64,000 bases of DNA from Rhodopila globiformis (GCF_002937115.1 NZ_NHRY01000266.1:37441-101440), one strand, 5' to 3'; shown: positions 1-8,842, numbered from the stretch's first letter. The notes: generated from the sequence alone by a model not told the origin. Made by a program: numbers and translations.

Positions 1-746
1 CGCAGCTTCGGGCTGAGCCCGAACAACTGGGCGTAGCGGCCGCCGTCATAGCCCTCGGGCTTCGCCGCCTGCAGCCAGGTTTCATAGGGCGAGTTCTGCG
101 CGGGGTCGATGACGATATCGGCGCCCATCTTCAGCGCCAGGGCGCGCCGCGTGGGTGAAAAATCGGCGGCGATGATGGGATGGATGTTCCGGATCGCCAG
201 CCCGGCGATCACCGCCAGCCCGACCGGGCCGCAGCCGACGACCAGAGGCACGTCCTCCGCCGTCAGCCGCGCGTGCTGCACGGCGTGCCAGCCGACCGCT
301 ATCGGCTCGGTCAGCGCGGCGCTGGACGCCGGCAGGCCGTTCGGCACGGCCAACACAAGCCGATCGGCCAGCGGCATGTATTGCGCGAACCCACCGGCAA
401 TGTCGTTGGAGTAGCCGATCCCCTGCACCGTTTCGCCGGCGAGCGTCATCGGCATCGAGCAGACCAGCGTGCCGGGCGCGAGGCGCGGCGGCGTGCGCGG
501 CCCGTACTCCACCACCTCACAGCAGAATTCGTGTCCGAAGACCACGTCCCGGTCCGCATCCATCGACCAGCGGTTGCCGGCGCGCTGTGCCAAATTCACA
601 AACTGATGCGTGTGTTTGGCGGCGTGCAGATCCGATCCGCAGATCCCGCAGGCGACCGTACGTACCAGCACCTGTCCTTCCACCGGCTTCGGATCCGGGA
701 GCGTATCGACGACGATCGAGCCTTTCCGGAATACCGCAGCACGCAT
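1..746 (-). CDS. Zinc-binding medium-chain alcohol dehydrogenase (3' end outside window)
   Basis: The first 248 codons of a medium-chain dehydrogenase/reductase are visible; the gene runs off the window edge. The ATG at 746 is preceded by a strong AGGAGGA ribosome-binding site. The catalytic-zinc GroES-like half shows GICGSD (Cys36) and GHEF (His71-Glu72). It is followed by the Rossmann dinucleotide-binding segment with a GCGPVGLAVIAG glycine-rich motif near residues 173-184, so it should oxidise an alcohol or reduce an aldehyde or ketone with NAD(P). The four-cysteine lobe that binds structural zinc in classical alcohol dehydrogenases is not seen, which places it in a divergent zinc-binding dehydrogenase subgroup. 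The substrate cannot be told. It follows the SppA-like gene by 21 bp on the same strand. Confidence 0.85.
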   Translation of the reverse strand, partial: MRAAVFRKGSIVVDTLPDPKPVEGQVLVRTVACGICGSDLHAAKHTHQFVNLAQRAGNRWSMDADRDVVFGHEFCCEVVEYGPRTPPRLAPGTLVCSMPMTLAGETVQGIGYSNDIAGGFAQYMPLADRLVLAVPNGLPASSAALTEPIAVGWHAVQHARLTAEDVPLVVGCGPVGLAVIAGLAIRNIHPIIAADFSPTRRALALKMGADIVIDPAQNSPYETWLQAAKPEGYDGGRYAQLFGLSPKL

Positions 747-767
747 GTGTCTCCTCCTGTGTGTCTT

Positions 768-1565
768 TTAGCGCAGCGTGATCCGCCAGCTCCGATCTTC
801 CAGCGCATCCAGCAGCGCGTCCAGGGTCAGGCGCGGCAGGCGCCCCAGCAGCCGCGACCGTTTCGGCGCGATCCGGCGCGGACGCGCGCGGTCGCCGCCA
901 AGCTGGCGCACCAGATCGTCCACCGTCGAGAACCCGTCGATCAGGCCGAGTTCCAGCGCCTGCTCGCCAAGCATGAAGCCGCCGTCGAACAGGGTGTCGT
1001 CATCCGCCTTCAGGCGCGCGCCACGCCGACTGCGCACCCAGTCCTTGAAGCGGACGTGCAGCTTCTCCATCAGATCCTTGACGAAGGCGACATCCTCGGG
1101 CTTTTCCGGACTGAACGGATCGAGCCGCACCTTGTTGCGGCCGGCGGTGTAGATCCGGCGCTCGATGCCGAACCGGTGCAGCAGGCCGGGAAAGCCGAAG
1201 CCGCCGCCGACGACGCCGATGGAGCCGACGATGCTCATGGGGCTGGCGTGGATCTCGTCGCCCGCGCAGGCGAGCCAGTAGCCGCCGGACGCCCCCATCT
1301 CCCGAATCACCGCATGAACGCGCACTCCGGTGCGTTCGGCGTGGGAGCGGATCATGCCGGCGATCAGCTCGGACTGCACCGGCGATCCGCCGGGGCTTTC
1401 GATGTCGAGGATGACTGGCCGGCGGCCCGCCGAAGCAAAGGCTTTTTCGATCAGCGGCCGGGCCGAGTCGGCATTCAGCATCCCCGGCCGAGGCGCGATG
1501 ATGCCGTGCAGGATGATCACGTTCAGGCGAGGCCGGCGCCACGGCAGCAGGCTGGTTCCGATCAT
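768..1565 (-). CDS. S49-family (SppA/SohB-like) serine peptidase
   Basis: This 265-aa protein has the S49 signal-peptide-peptidase fold. The ESPGGSP strand-turn (about 56-62), GASGGYW with the likely nucleophile Ser93, and a later Lys (near 145, in AGRNK) give the Ser-Lys dyad expected of the family. SPMSIVGSIGVV (108-119) is also typical. No N-terminal membrane anchor or signal peptide is obvious, so this is a short, apparently cytoplasmic or peripherally bound form. The ATG at 1565 overlaps the TGA of the upstream acetyltransferase gene (ATGA), which fixes the start and indicates translational coupling. A longer reading starting near 1670 would run through the acetyltransferase gene and is unlikely. 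Confidence 0.85.
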   Translation of the reverse strand: MIGTSLLPWRRPRLNVIILHGIIAPRPGMLNADSARPLIEKAFASAGRRPVILDIESPGGSPVQSELIAGMIRSHAERTGVRVHAVIREMGASGGYWLACAGDEIHASPMSIVGSIGVVGGGFGFPGLLHRFGIERRIYTAGRNKVRLDPFSPEKPEDVAFVKDLMEKLHVRFKDWVRSRRGARLKADDDTLFDGGFMLGEQALELGLIDGFSTVDDLVRQLGGDRARPRRIAPKRSRLLGRLPRLTLDALLDALEDRSWRITLR

Positions 1566-2245
1566 GCGCGCTGGCTCCGCAGGTCCGCCAGGCCGCGCAG
1601 GGCCGTGCCGTCGGCGGCGAAGTTGGAGGGATCGAGCCAGGCCAGCAGCGCGTCGCGGCAGGGCGGCCACTCCTCCCCGACAAGACTGTACCAGTCGGTG
1701 TCGCGCTGGCGTCCTTTGACGATCATGTGCATCCGGTGTCGTCCTTCATAGGTGAAGCCCAAACGTTCGGCCGCGCGTTTGGATGGCGCATTCAACGCAT
1801 TGCATTTCCATACCATGCGGCGGTAGCCCAGGTCGTCCGCGGCCAGCTTCAGCAACAGGAACATGGCCTCGGTCGCGGCGCGCGTGCGCTGCAGGCCGGG
1901 GCTGAACCAGATGTTGCCGATCTCGATCGATGCGTTCTTCGGCTGGATGTCCATCAGCGCGAGCCAGCCTGCCACCACGCCTGTGGTGACGGGACGCACC
2001 GCCCACAGCATCGGGTCATGGGTCGCGGCGAGGTCCATGACCTGCCGCGCCATGGCCTCGGCGGAGGCGAACGGACCAGCTCCGAGGTAGGTCCAGGTTT
2101 CGTCCGCGCCCTGGGCGGACCGCCAGAGTTCCGCGGCATGGCGCCGGTGCAAAGGCTCAAGCGAAGCGTACTGCCCGCGGATCGGAACGCGCGCGGGCAG
2201 CGGACGCGGTGTCGGATCGACCTTCGGGCCAATCGGCAAAGGCAT
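1562..2245 (-). CDS. GNAT-family N-acetyltransferase (RimJ/RimL-like)
   Basis: This 227-aa protein resembles acetyl-CoA-dependent GNAT enzymes of the RimJ/RimL type. Visible features are the N-terminal PLHRRHAAELW segment, the beta strand IEIGNIWFSPGLQRTRAATEA around the acetyl-CoA-binding loop, and the classic C-terminal WKCNALNAPSKRAAERLGF motif (Asn and Ser residues that contact CoA and shape the active site). The start at 2245 is chosen because GAAGGAAT lies just upstream; in-frame starts further out (2260, 2356) would overlap the divergent CHRD gene. The acceptor amine is unknown. It is translationally coupled to the SppA-like gene. Confidence 0.82.
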   Translation of the reverse strand: MPLPIGPKVDPTPRPLPARVPIRGQYASLEPLHRRHAAELWRSAQGADETWTYLGAGPFASAEAMARQVMDLAATHDPMLWAVRPVTTGVVAGWLALMDIQPKNASIEIGNIWFSPGLQRTRAATEAMFLLLKLAADDLGYRRMVWKCNALNAPSKRAAERLGFTYEGRHRMHMIVKGRQRDTDWYSLVGEEWPPCRDALLAWLDPSNFAADGTALRGLADLRSQRA

Positions 2246-2354
2246 GACAGATTCCTTCATTTCGTGGGATACCGTGACTTCAGTGACGGCTGCGGACAAG
2301 CCGTCATTGCTCCGGCTTCGCGGCCGGTGTTCCCTTTTCATACGGGAGACCACC

Positions 2355-2882
2355 ATGCTTCTGAGAGTTGTTCTGGCGGCCGCGGTTGCGGCGGCCTTCG
2401 TCGCGTCCGCCTCCGCCGCGACGATGAGCTACACGGCTACCCTGTCTGGCCGCAACGAGGTGCCGAAGGTGCAAACCAAGGGATCGGGCAAACTCGAAGC
2501 CACGGTCGATTCGGCAACGAAGGAACTGAAGTACACACTGACTTTTGAAGGCCTGAGCGGCCCTGTCACCGGTGCTCATTTTCATGGCCCGGCGACGCGC
2601 CGGCAGACCGCCGGTGTGATCGCGCCCATCGACGGCTCGAATCCCGCAAGTCCCGTCAGCGGTTCGATCACCCTGACCGAGCAGCAGCTCAAGGAGCTGC
2701 GGTCCGGCAGGATCTACGTCAACATCCATACCGCCGCTCATCCGGGCGGCGAGATCCGTGGCCAGGTCGTACACGTCAGAACCAGGAAGTCGAGAGCGGC
2801 CGCACCGGCGCCGGCCGCTGCCGCGCCGACCGAGATGGCGCCGGCTACCGAAGCACCGGCCGCGACCGCTCCGGCGAGGTAA
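2355..2882 (+). CDS. Secreted CHRD-domain protein
   Basis: This 175-aa protein has a clear Sec signal peptide (LLRVVLAAAVAAAFVASASA, cleaved after about residue 23). A single CHRD domain follows, with the family landmarks SYTATLSGRNEVP, GAHFHGPA and YVNIHTAAHPGGEIRGQV. The last 45 residues are an Ala/Pro-rich low-complexity tail. CHRD domains occur in chordin and in many bacterial exported proteins; their bacterial function is not established. The ATG at 2355 follows a GGGAGA ribosome-binding site and begins directly with the signal peptide. It is a single-gene unit, divergent from the acetyltransferase operon. Nothing recognisable lies between it and flgH (2883-3075). Confidence 0.85.
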   Translation: MLLRVVLAAAVAAAFVASASAATMSYTATLSGRNEVPKVQTKGSGKLEATVDSATKELKYTLTFEGLSGPVTGAHFHGPATRRQTAGVIAPIDGSNPASPVSGSITLTEQQLKELRSGRIYVNIHTAAHPGGEIRGQVVHVRTRKSRAAAPAPAAAAPTEMAPATEAPAATAPAR

Positions 2883-3075
2883 GCTTCGCCGGCACGCTGC
2901 CTCCGTTCCATGTTCCTGCCGAACCGTTGGGGGGAGGCAGCGTGTGCCTCGCCACGACCTGTGGCTTCCCGGGTTTCGTTGTCAAAAGCCGGAATCGAGG
3001 TCAGGTCCACCCCTGCGCCGGGGTCAGCCGGACCAGCGGTCATTCTTCCGGCACTGCAATCAGAGCCGGGACATT

Positions 3076-3807
3076 CTAGAACGGCATCAAAATATCCAGC
3101 ATCTGCTCGCCCCAGCGGGCACGCTGCAGATCCGTCAATTGCCCTCGACCGCCATAGGAAATGCGCGCTTCCGCCATGCGATCGTGCGTCACCGTGTTGT
3201 CGGATGCGATGTCCTGCGGGCGGACGACCCCGGTAATCCGAAGATCCCGCAATTCACCGTTGACCATGAATTCCTGATGGGCGGCGACGACAAGGTTGCC
3301 GTTGGGCAGGACCTGCGTGACGACGCCTGCCAGCCGCAGCGTCACCGCCTCCGTGCGCTGGATCTGGCCGGTCCCGGTGTTGTTGTTGGCGCTGCTCGCG
3401 GAGACCAGGCTCGACGCCGTGACCGTTTTCGGGATCATGGCCTCGAGTCCGAAGAAATTCGGCAATCCGGCGGACTCGGTGCTGGTCCGGTTGGCGGACG
3501 TGACGTTCTTCAGGTTGGCGGCATCGTTCATGTTGACCACCACCGTGACGATATCGCCCACCTGCGCGGCGCGCTGGTCCTTGAAGAAGGCGCGTGACCC
3601 GGACCGCCAGAGCGCGTTCGGCTCGTTCGGCGTGGGCTCCCGCCTGGGCATCGGCATGGAGACCGGGCGCCATGACGGGTCCTTGGTGGGGTCCGCCGTC
3701 GGCGTCATCGCCGGATCCCGCCCGACCTCGGACAGGCGGGTGAGAAGGCCGCAACCGCTCAGCAGCATGACGGAAAGGACGCAGGGAAGAAGCCGCCGGA
3801 TGTTCAT
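3076..3807 (-). CDS. flgH: Flagellar L-ring protein FlgH
   Basis: This 243-aa lipoprotein forms the outer-membrane L-ring around the flagellar rod. The lipoprotein signal peptide ends in LLSGC (acylated Cys19). The mature part has the family segments LWRSGSRAFFKDQRAAQVGDIVTVVV, LRLAGVVTQVLPNGNLVV, and the terminal EARISYGGRGQLTDLQRARWGEQMLDILMPF. The start overlaps the stop of flgA (3804-3807), and it is the last gene of flgF-flgG-flgA-flgH. The P-ring gene flgI is not in this window. Confidence 0.95.
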   Translation of the reverse strand: MNIRRLLPCVLSVMLLSGCGLLTRLSEVGRDPAMTPTADPTKDPSWRPVSMPMPRREPTPNEPNALWRSGSRAFFKDQRAAQVGDIVTVVVNMNDAANLKNVTSANRTSTESAGLPNFFGLEAMIPKTVTASSLVSASSANNNTGTGQIQRTEAVTLRLAGVVTQVLPNGNLVVAAHQEFMVNGELRDLRITGVVRPQDIASDNTVTHDRMAEARISYGGRGQLTDLQRARWGEQMLDILMPF

Positions 3808-4751
3808 TGCAGGGCCGCATTCCGGCTGCTCAGCCTGGCCGGCTGGATGATCACGCTCACCTGGTCGGGGGCGGTCACCTGGGCCGTGACCGCTGCGCTC
3901 GAGCTCTTCGGCTGCACGCGGATAATGTCGCCGGCCGCGCCGGCCTCCAGCGCCACCGCCTGGCTCGAAATGAACAGGTCGGCCGCCTGCAGTTCCAGGC
4001 GAACGACCCCGCCGCGTTGAACCAGCACAGGCCGGACCAGATCCTCCAGGCGGATCGGCATGCCGGCGGCAACCGGTCGGCGAAGCTGCATGCCGACAAT
4101 CCTGTCGATCGAACGGGCAATTTCATACTGCAGCAAGGTCTTCCTGATCCGCCCCATCCTGAGATCGCCGGCACGGATGACCGTCTCCGGCAGCAGGCGG
4201 GTGGCGCAGACCGGCGCCTCGACCACTTCTGCAACGCGGCCACTGAGCGGCATTTGCACCCGGTTCATCGCCTTCCCGGTCACCACCAGCATTGCCGAAA
4301 AGCGACCGGTGTTGCTGTCGAGGTCGAGTTGCGACACCGTCGGGACAGGCGTTGCCTCGGCAGGAATGACCGGCGGCACGAAATCCGGCATGTCGATATC
4401 GAACTCGCCCGCCTCGCCGGTCGCCTTTATCTCAGCCCGCAGCGCGTCCAGGACAATGTCTTTCGACAGTGGCTGGCCGGGCCACTCCAGCACGGCGCGA
4501 TCCCCTTCGGAGATCGAGCGCCAGTGAACGTCATACTGGCGCGCAATCGCATCCAGTTGCGGCGCCTGGACCACGATCCGTCCGCCCGGCGCCGGTCCCG
4601 GTCCCAGCAGCCGATCGGCATAGCGCCCGGCGTTGTCGAACAGATCGCGGAGATAGACGTTGGGACCGTGCAGCGTCGTCATGGTCCGCAAGGATGCCGC
4701 GTGCGCCTCGATCGACAGCGCCACGGCGAACAATGCCGCCAGGAAGCGCAT
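3804..4751 (-). CDS. flgA: Flagellar basal-body P-ring formation chaperone FlgA
   Basis: This 315-aa periplasmic chaperone assists P-ring (FlgI) assembly. A signal peptide (residues 1-18, ending AHA) is followed by an N-terminal region typical of long alphaproteobacterial FlgA. The C-terminal SAF-like domain carries the family signatures VCATRLLPETVIRAGDLRM and GMQLRRPVAAGMPIRLEDLV. The terminal part (VRLELQAADLFISSQAVALEAGAAGDIIRVQ) matches the conserved FlgA C-terminus. It lies 4 bp after flgG and overlaps flgH by ATGA. Confidence 0.93.
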   Translation of the reverse strand: MRFLAALFAVALSIEAHAASLRTMTTLHGPNVYLRDLFDNAGRYADRLLGPGPAPGGRIVVQAPQLDAIARQYDVHWRSISEGDRAVLEWPGQPLSKDIVLDALRAEIKATGEAGEFDIDMPDFVPPVIPAEATPVPTVSQLDLDSNTGRFSAMLVVTGKAMNRVQMPLSGRVAEVVEAPVCATRLLPETVIRAGDLRMGRIRKTLLQYEIARSIDRIVGMQLRRPVAAGMPIRLEDLVRPVLVQRGGVVRLELQAADLFISSQAVALEAGAAGDIIRVQPKSSSAAVTAQVTAPDQVSVIIQPARLSSRNAALQ

Positions 4752-4755
4752 CGGA

Positions 4756-5541
4756 TTACCGCAGATTGGTCAGGGTGGACAGCATCTCGTCGCTGGTGGT
4801 GATCACCTTGCTGTTCATCTCATAGGCGCGCTGGGCGGTGATCAGGTTGGTGATCTCGGTCACCACGTTGACGTTGGAGGTCTCGACGAACCCCTGCATG
4901 ACCGAGCCGAAGCCCGGCGAACCAGGGTTGCCGGTGACCGGCGAGCCCGAGGCCGCGGTCTGCATGAACAGGTTCCCGCCCTGCGCGTCGAGACCGGCTT
5001 CATTGGGAAACACCGCAAGCTGAAGCTGCCCGATGGTCTGCGGCGCCGTCTGGCCGGCAATCGTCGCCTGCACCTGGCCGGAGGTATTGATCGTCACCCC
5101 GGTTGCCCCCGTGGGAATCTGCAGCCCGGGCTGAACCGTATAGCCGTCCGCCGTGACGATCGTGCCGTCTGCCCCGAGCGCGAAGGTTCCGTCCCGCGTA
5201 TAGGCTGTCTGGCCACTGGGCAACGTAATCTGGAAGTAACCATTGCCCTGGATCGCCAGGTCCAGGGAGTTGGAGGTTTGCTGCAGGTTGCCCTGCTCGT
5301 TGATCCGGTAGATGGCCGCCGTCTTGACCCCGAGCCCGACCTGGGCGCCGGACGGCACGATCGTCCCGCTGTCGGAACTGTCAGAGCCGACGCGGCGCAG
5401 GTTCTGGTAGATCAGGTCCTGGAATTCAGCCCGCGAGCGCTTGAAGCCCGTGGTGGTCATGTTGGCCATGTTGTTGGAAATGACTTCGACATTGGTCTGC
5501 TGGGCCTGCATCCCGGTGCCGGCGATATCGAGCGAACGCAT
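4756..5541 (-). CDS. flgG: Flagellar distal rod protein FlgG
   Basis: This 261-aa distal rod subunit has the usual length for FlgG. The N-terminal flagellar rod motif (NNMANMTTTGFKRSRAEFQDL, about 23-43) and the C-terminal ETSNVNVVTEITNLITAQRAYEMNSKVI helix are both intact, as needed for coiled-coil packing of rod subunits. The ATG at 5541 has a strong AGGAGG ribosome-binding site 7 bases upstream. It lies 34 bp downstream of flgF and 4 bp before flgA in the same operon. Confidence 0.96.
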   Translation of the reverse strand: MRSLDIAGTGMQAQQTNVEVISNNMANMTTTGFKRSRAEFQDLIYQNLRRVGSDSSDSGTIVPSGAQVGLGVKTAAIYRINEQGNLQQTSNSLDLAIQGNGYFQITLPSGQTAYTRDGTFALGADGTIVTADGYTVQPGLQIPTGATGVTINTSGQVQATIAGQTAPQTIGQLQLAVFPNEAGLDAQGGNLFMQTAASGSPVTGNPGSPGFGSVMQGFVETSNVNVVTEITNLITAQRAYEMNSKVITTSDEMLSTLTNLR

Positions 5542-5575
5542 GCATCAACCTCCTGTTGATCCAAAAATGCCGGCC

Positions 5576-6316
5576 TTACGAACCCGGCGGCAGCAGCTTG
5601 TCGATCATGGTCTGCTGGCGGTCGCTTTCCGCCTGGACAAGCTGCGTGACGAACTCGAACTCACGCAGGTCGTTCGTCATCCGCGTGACCTCCATCACCG
5701 GCTGGACATTGGAGTCCTCGACCGCGCCCTGCACGATGCCGGGCGACGCGACCGGAGAGGTCGGGCTGTCGGACACGAAGTTGGTTGCTCCCTCGGCCCG
5801 CATCTTCATCGGATCGTTCGGCCGCACGACGCCGATCTTGCCGACCGGTCCGTTTTCCGAGCTGATGGAGCCGTCACTGGCGATGGTGATCCGCGTATCC
5901 GTCGGCGAAAGCCGGATCGGCTTGCCGGCGACATCGAGCACGGGATTGCCCCTGCCGTCCGCCAGCATGCCGTTCGGCATTGGTCCGAACCGCCCGTCGC
6001 GGGTCAGCCGTGGACCGGCCTTGGTATTGACGGTGAAGTAGCCGTCGCTGCTCAGCGCAAGGTCGAAGGGGTTGCCGGTGTGTGTGATCGTGCCCGGCTG
6101 CTGCTCCCGCCAGGTTGCGCGGTCCTGGGTATAGGCGACGGTGCGGTCGCCCGGCACGGTTGACCCGGACGGCTGGCGGTCGATCCAGGCGCTGAACTGG
6201 ACGCGCTCGGCCCGGAAGCCCGGCGTACTGGCGTTGGCCAGGTTGTTCGCGGTGACGTCCATCGCGCGTTGCTGCGCGACCAGCCGTGAGGCAGCGAGTG
6301 CGGTCGTGATGTCCAT
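5576..6316 (-). CDS. flgF: Flagellar proximal rod protein FlgF
   Basis: This 246-aa rod protein starts with MDITTALAASRLVAQQRAMDVTANNLANASTPGF, the rod-family N-terminal motif. It ends with the conserved VQPVMEVTRMTNDLREFEFVTQLVQAESDRQQTMIDKLL helix. The ATG at 6316 is preferred over an in-frame start at 6442, because the family motif begins immediately at 6316 and the extra residues match nothing. It is the first gene of the minus-strand flgFGAH operon and is divergent from fliL; the 204-bp interval must hold both promoters. Confidence 0.93.
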   Translation of the reverse strand: MDITTALAASRLVAQQRAMDVTANNLANASTPGFRAERVQFSAWIDRQPSGSTVPGDRTVAYTQDRATWREQQPGTITHTGNPFDLALSSDGYFTVNTKAGPRLTRDGRFGPMPNGMLADGRGNPVLDVAGKPIRLSPTDTRITIASDGSISSENGPVGKIGVVRPNDPMKMRAEGATNFVSDSPTSPVASPGIVQGAVEDSNVQPVMEVTRMTNDLREFEFVTQLVQAESDRQQTMIDKLLPPGS

Positions 6317-6486
6317 ACGCGCGTCGTCCGCAAGCGCCGTGCCAGAGCCGCGGCGGCCGGAAACGCGCGCCAATCCGCGGGCCGCAGCGTGCGGTTCAGC
6401 AGCGGATGCCGCTTTGACCCGGCAAATCCTGCCGCCCGGCACAATAGACCCGTCCTGGGTGATCCGACACCGGAATGTCCGTCAAC

Positions 6487-6509
6487 CATTCGTTAACGGT
6501 TGTCTGGCA
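6487..6509 (+). promoter_or_regulatory. Promoter-like motif upstream of fliL (copy 1 of 2)
   Basis: A 23-bp block containing GTTAAC and TTGTCTGGCA ends exactly 11 bases before the fliL ATG. The same block, with 19 of 23 bases identical, lies at 8820-8842 and ends exactly 11 bases before the DUF6468 gene. It also contains a CAACC-N10-GGTTG inverted repeat (6483-6502). The TTAAC core recalls CtrA-type half sites of alphaproteobacteria, but the assignment is inference. Confidence 0.5.
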
Positions 6510-6520
6510 TCCTGTCCTGC

Positions 6521-7021
6521 ATGAGTGCCCCGGAAGAGCCCGCCGCGGAAGATGTCGCCGAACAGCCCAAACAGGCGTCCGGCAAGCGCAAGCTGATCCT
6601 GATCGCCATTCCGGTTGTCCTGGTCCTGGCCCTCGCTGGCCTGTGGTTCAGCGGCGTCCTGCCGCACCTGCTTGGCATGGACAAGCCGAAGGCGCATGTG
6701 GAGGAGCCGCCTCCTCCGCCGACCTATGTCGATGTGCCGGAAATGGTTGCCAACCTGAACAGCGGCACGCATCGCGCGAGCTACATCAAGGTCGTTGTGC
6801 GGGTGGAAGTGCCAAAGCCCGATGACGTCGCCAAGGTCAAGGCAGTGATGCCGCGGCTGCAGGACCTCATGCAGACCTATCTCCGGGAGATGCGGCCGGA
6901 CGAACTGCGCGGCTCGGCCGGAACCTACCGGCTGCGCGAGGAACTGCTGGCCCGCGCCAACGTCGCGGTGGCGCCGGCCAGGATCAGCGATGTCCTGTTC
7001 ACCCAGATGATCATCCAATGA
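6521..7021 (+). CDS. fliL: Flagellar basal body-associated protein FliL
   Basis: This 166-aa single-pass inner-membrane protein is associated with the stator around the MS ring. A short charged cytoplasmic N-terminus precedes a transmembrane helix at residues 25-44 (LILIAIPVVLVLALAGLWF). The periplasmic FliL domain follows, with TYVDVPEMVANLN near 73-85 and the C-terminal GTYRLREELLARANVAVAPARISDVLFTQMIIQ. The ATG at 6521 is chosen over a TTG at 6500 because the TTG lies inside the conserved promoter-like block. The gene overlaps fliM by ATGA (7018-7021). Confidence 0.93.
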   Translation: MSAPEEPAAEDVAEQPKQASGKRKLILIAIPVVLVLALAGLWFSGVLPHLLGMDKPKAHVEEPPPPPTYVDVPEMVANLNSGTHRASYIKVVVRVEVPKPDDVAKVKAVMPRLQDLMQTYLREMRPDELRGSAGTYRLREELLARANVAVAPARISDVLFTQMIIQ

Positions 7022-8082
7022 GCGATACGCCCCAGCAGTCCGACGAGGATCTTGCCGCCGCCTGGGGCGCGGAGACCGGCACCGAGCCTGCGGTGGACAG
7101 CGCCCAGGCCGCGCGCGTGCTGAACCAGGCGGAAATCGACAGCCTGCTTGGCTTCGACAACGGCCCGGCTTCCGGCGAAGACCGGACGGGCATGCAGAAG
7201 ATCATCCAGTCCGGCCTCGTCTCCTACGAGCGCCTGCCGATGCTGGAGATCGTATTCGACCGGCTGGTCCGCATCATGTCCACCAGCCTGCGCAACTTCA
7301 CCTCGGACAACGTCGAAGTCGGCATCGACAACATCATCTCGCTGCGGTTCGGCGACTACCTGAACTCGATCCCGCTGCCGGCCATGCTGGCGGTGTTCAA
7401 GGCCGAGGAGTGGGACAACCAGGGCCTGATGGTCATCGATTCAGCGATGATCTACTCGATCGTCGACGTGCTGCTGGGCGGCCGGCGCGGCACCGCCGCC
7501 ATGCGGATCGAGGGCCGCCCCTATACCACGATCGAGCGCACGCTGGTCGAGCGGCTGATCCAGGTGGTGCTGACCGACCTGTCCACCAGCTTCGATCCGC
7601 TCTGTCCGGTGACCTTCCGGTTCGAGCGGCTGGAGGTCAATCCACGCTTCGCCACGATCAGCCGCCTGTCGAACGCGGCCATCCTGGCGCGACTGCGCAT
7701 CGACATGGAGGATCGCGGCGGCCGCGTGGAACTGCTGCTGCCATACGCGACGCTCGAACCCGTGCGCGAACTGCTGCTGCAGCAGTTCATGGGCGAAAAA
7801 TTCGGCCGCGATTCGATCTGGGAAACCCATCTCGCCGAGCAGCTCTGGAACACCGAAGTCGAGCTGTCTGTCGTGCTGGATGAGCATGTCATGCGTTTGT
7901 CTGACGTGATTGCCTTGAAGCCGGGTCATCAGCTTCTGCTCAATACTGTCCCGGGCGGGATCGTGACCGTCCGGTGCGGCTCGATCGCCTTGTTCGAGGG
8001 CCGGGTCGGCCAGAAGAACAACCACGTCGCGGTCAAGATCGAGAACGAGCTGTCCCGCGCGCACCAGCCGGATCGCGGCTAG
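7018..8082 (+). CDS. fliM: Flagellar motor switch protein FliM
   Basis: This 354-aa C-ring subunit binds phospho-CheY and sets rotation direction. The LNQAEIDSLLG motif (35-45) is the conserved CheY-binding peptide. A CheC-like middle domain follows (MLEIVFDRLVRIMSTSLRNFTS through IDMEDRGGRVELLLPYATLEPVRELL). The C-terminal SpoA/FliN-like domain runs roughly from 270 to 345 (TEVELSVVLDEHVMRLSDVIALKPGHQLLL). The start codon overlaps the fliL stop. The operon is then interrupted by 771 bp of repeats before the next flagellar gene. Confidence 0.96.
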   Translation: MSDTPQQSDEDLAAAWGAETGTEPAVDSAQAARVLNQAEIDSLLGFDNGPASGEDRTGMQKIIQSGLVSYERLPMLEIVFDRLVRIMSTSLRNFTSDNVEVGIDNIISLRFGDYLNSIPLPAMLAVFKAEEWDNQGLMVIDSAMIYSIVDVLLGGRRGTAAMRIEGRPYTTIERTLVERLIQVVLTDLSTSFDPLCPVTFRFERLEVNPRFATISRLSNAAILARLRIDMEDRGGRVELLLPYATLEPVRELLLQQFMGEKFGRDSIWETHLAEQLWNTEVELSVVLDEHVMRLSDVIALKPGHQLLLNTVPGGIVTVRCGSIALFEGRVGQKNNHVAVKIENELSRAHQPDRG

Positions 8083-8257
8083 TACCGGCCGCCGAAGACA
8101 CCGCCGCCATTCCCTCAACCCTTGCAACGAGCGGCACTGTGGTCCCGGACGTGTCAAGGCAGCGGCGGAGCCTGGATTGGCGACCGATTTTTAACACGGA
8201 GTTGGCCAGCCGGCGGCTCCGGCGCCGCGATGGCGGAAAATGGGCGAGACCCGTTCT

Positions 8258-8350
8258 CTCACCGTCATGGCCGGGCGTGTCCCGGCCATCCACCCCCGCC
8301 GCCTGTGCGCAGATGGCCGGGACACACCCGGCCATGACGATAGGGAGACG
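8258..8350. repeat. Dispersed palindromic repeat, copy A
   Basis: The arms at 8265-8290 and 8312-8337 are inverted copies of each other (25 of 26 bases), built on the core TCATGGCCGGGCGTGTCCC. The element can fold into a long GC-rich stem-loop with a 21-base loop. Related copies lie at 20217-20253, 20717-20880, 20979-21015 and 27851-28013, all between genes. The word tcgtctccctatcgtcatgg next to copy B matches the reverse complement of the right flank here. Confidence 0.8.
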
Positions 8351-8819
8351 ACCTGGCTCCGCCCTGCCATTGGCGCCTGCGGGTCCGCAATTTCATAGGA
8401 GAACCCGAAGGACCACCGAGGACCACGAAGGGTGTGAACGAGTCAGCCAATGACACGGCGCAGGCCGTGCGAAAGGTACAAAGCATAAATCGCCTCGAAC
8501 AGGCCAGCCGCTGCTGCGATGCGCTTTGATCGCCAGTTCAGGGATGCGGCGTGTCCGGTCCCGCATAGCCAGCATGGTCCGGTCTCCGTGGCGCTTCGTG
8601 CGCCCTCCGTCTTCTCCGTGTTGAAAATCAAGGAAGAATGAGCAAGCACGGACGGTTCCGCGGGAGGCACTGCCACCGCCCGCCCCGGCTTCAGTCCCCA
8701 TCCTCGCCGATGGTGGCCGGGACAAAAGCCGGAGTGCCTTCTGTCCCATCCAATGGGGGTCGGCATTTCCGGCGGGCCGTACCGGGCAAGAAAAGATGCG
8801 GACACGCCGGCACGCTCAC

Positions 8820-8842
8820 CATTTGTTAACGTTTGCCTGCCA
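8820..8842 (+). promoter_or_regulatory. Promoter-like motif upstream of the DUF6468 gene (copy 2 of 2)
   Basis: This 23-bp block, with core GTTAACGTTTGCCTGCCA, matches the block before fliL (6487-6509) at 19 of 23 bases. It ends the same 11 bases before the ATG. It would let the second half of the flagellar gene run be transcribed separately after the repeat-filled gap. Confidence 0.5.

Noticed and set aside
180..1751. A 523-codon plus-strand open frame opposite the dehydrogenase and SppA genes
   Set aside because: Same GC-bias artefact; the minus-strand reading shows real dehydrogenase and S49 motifs.
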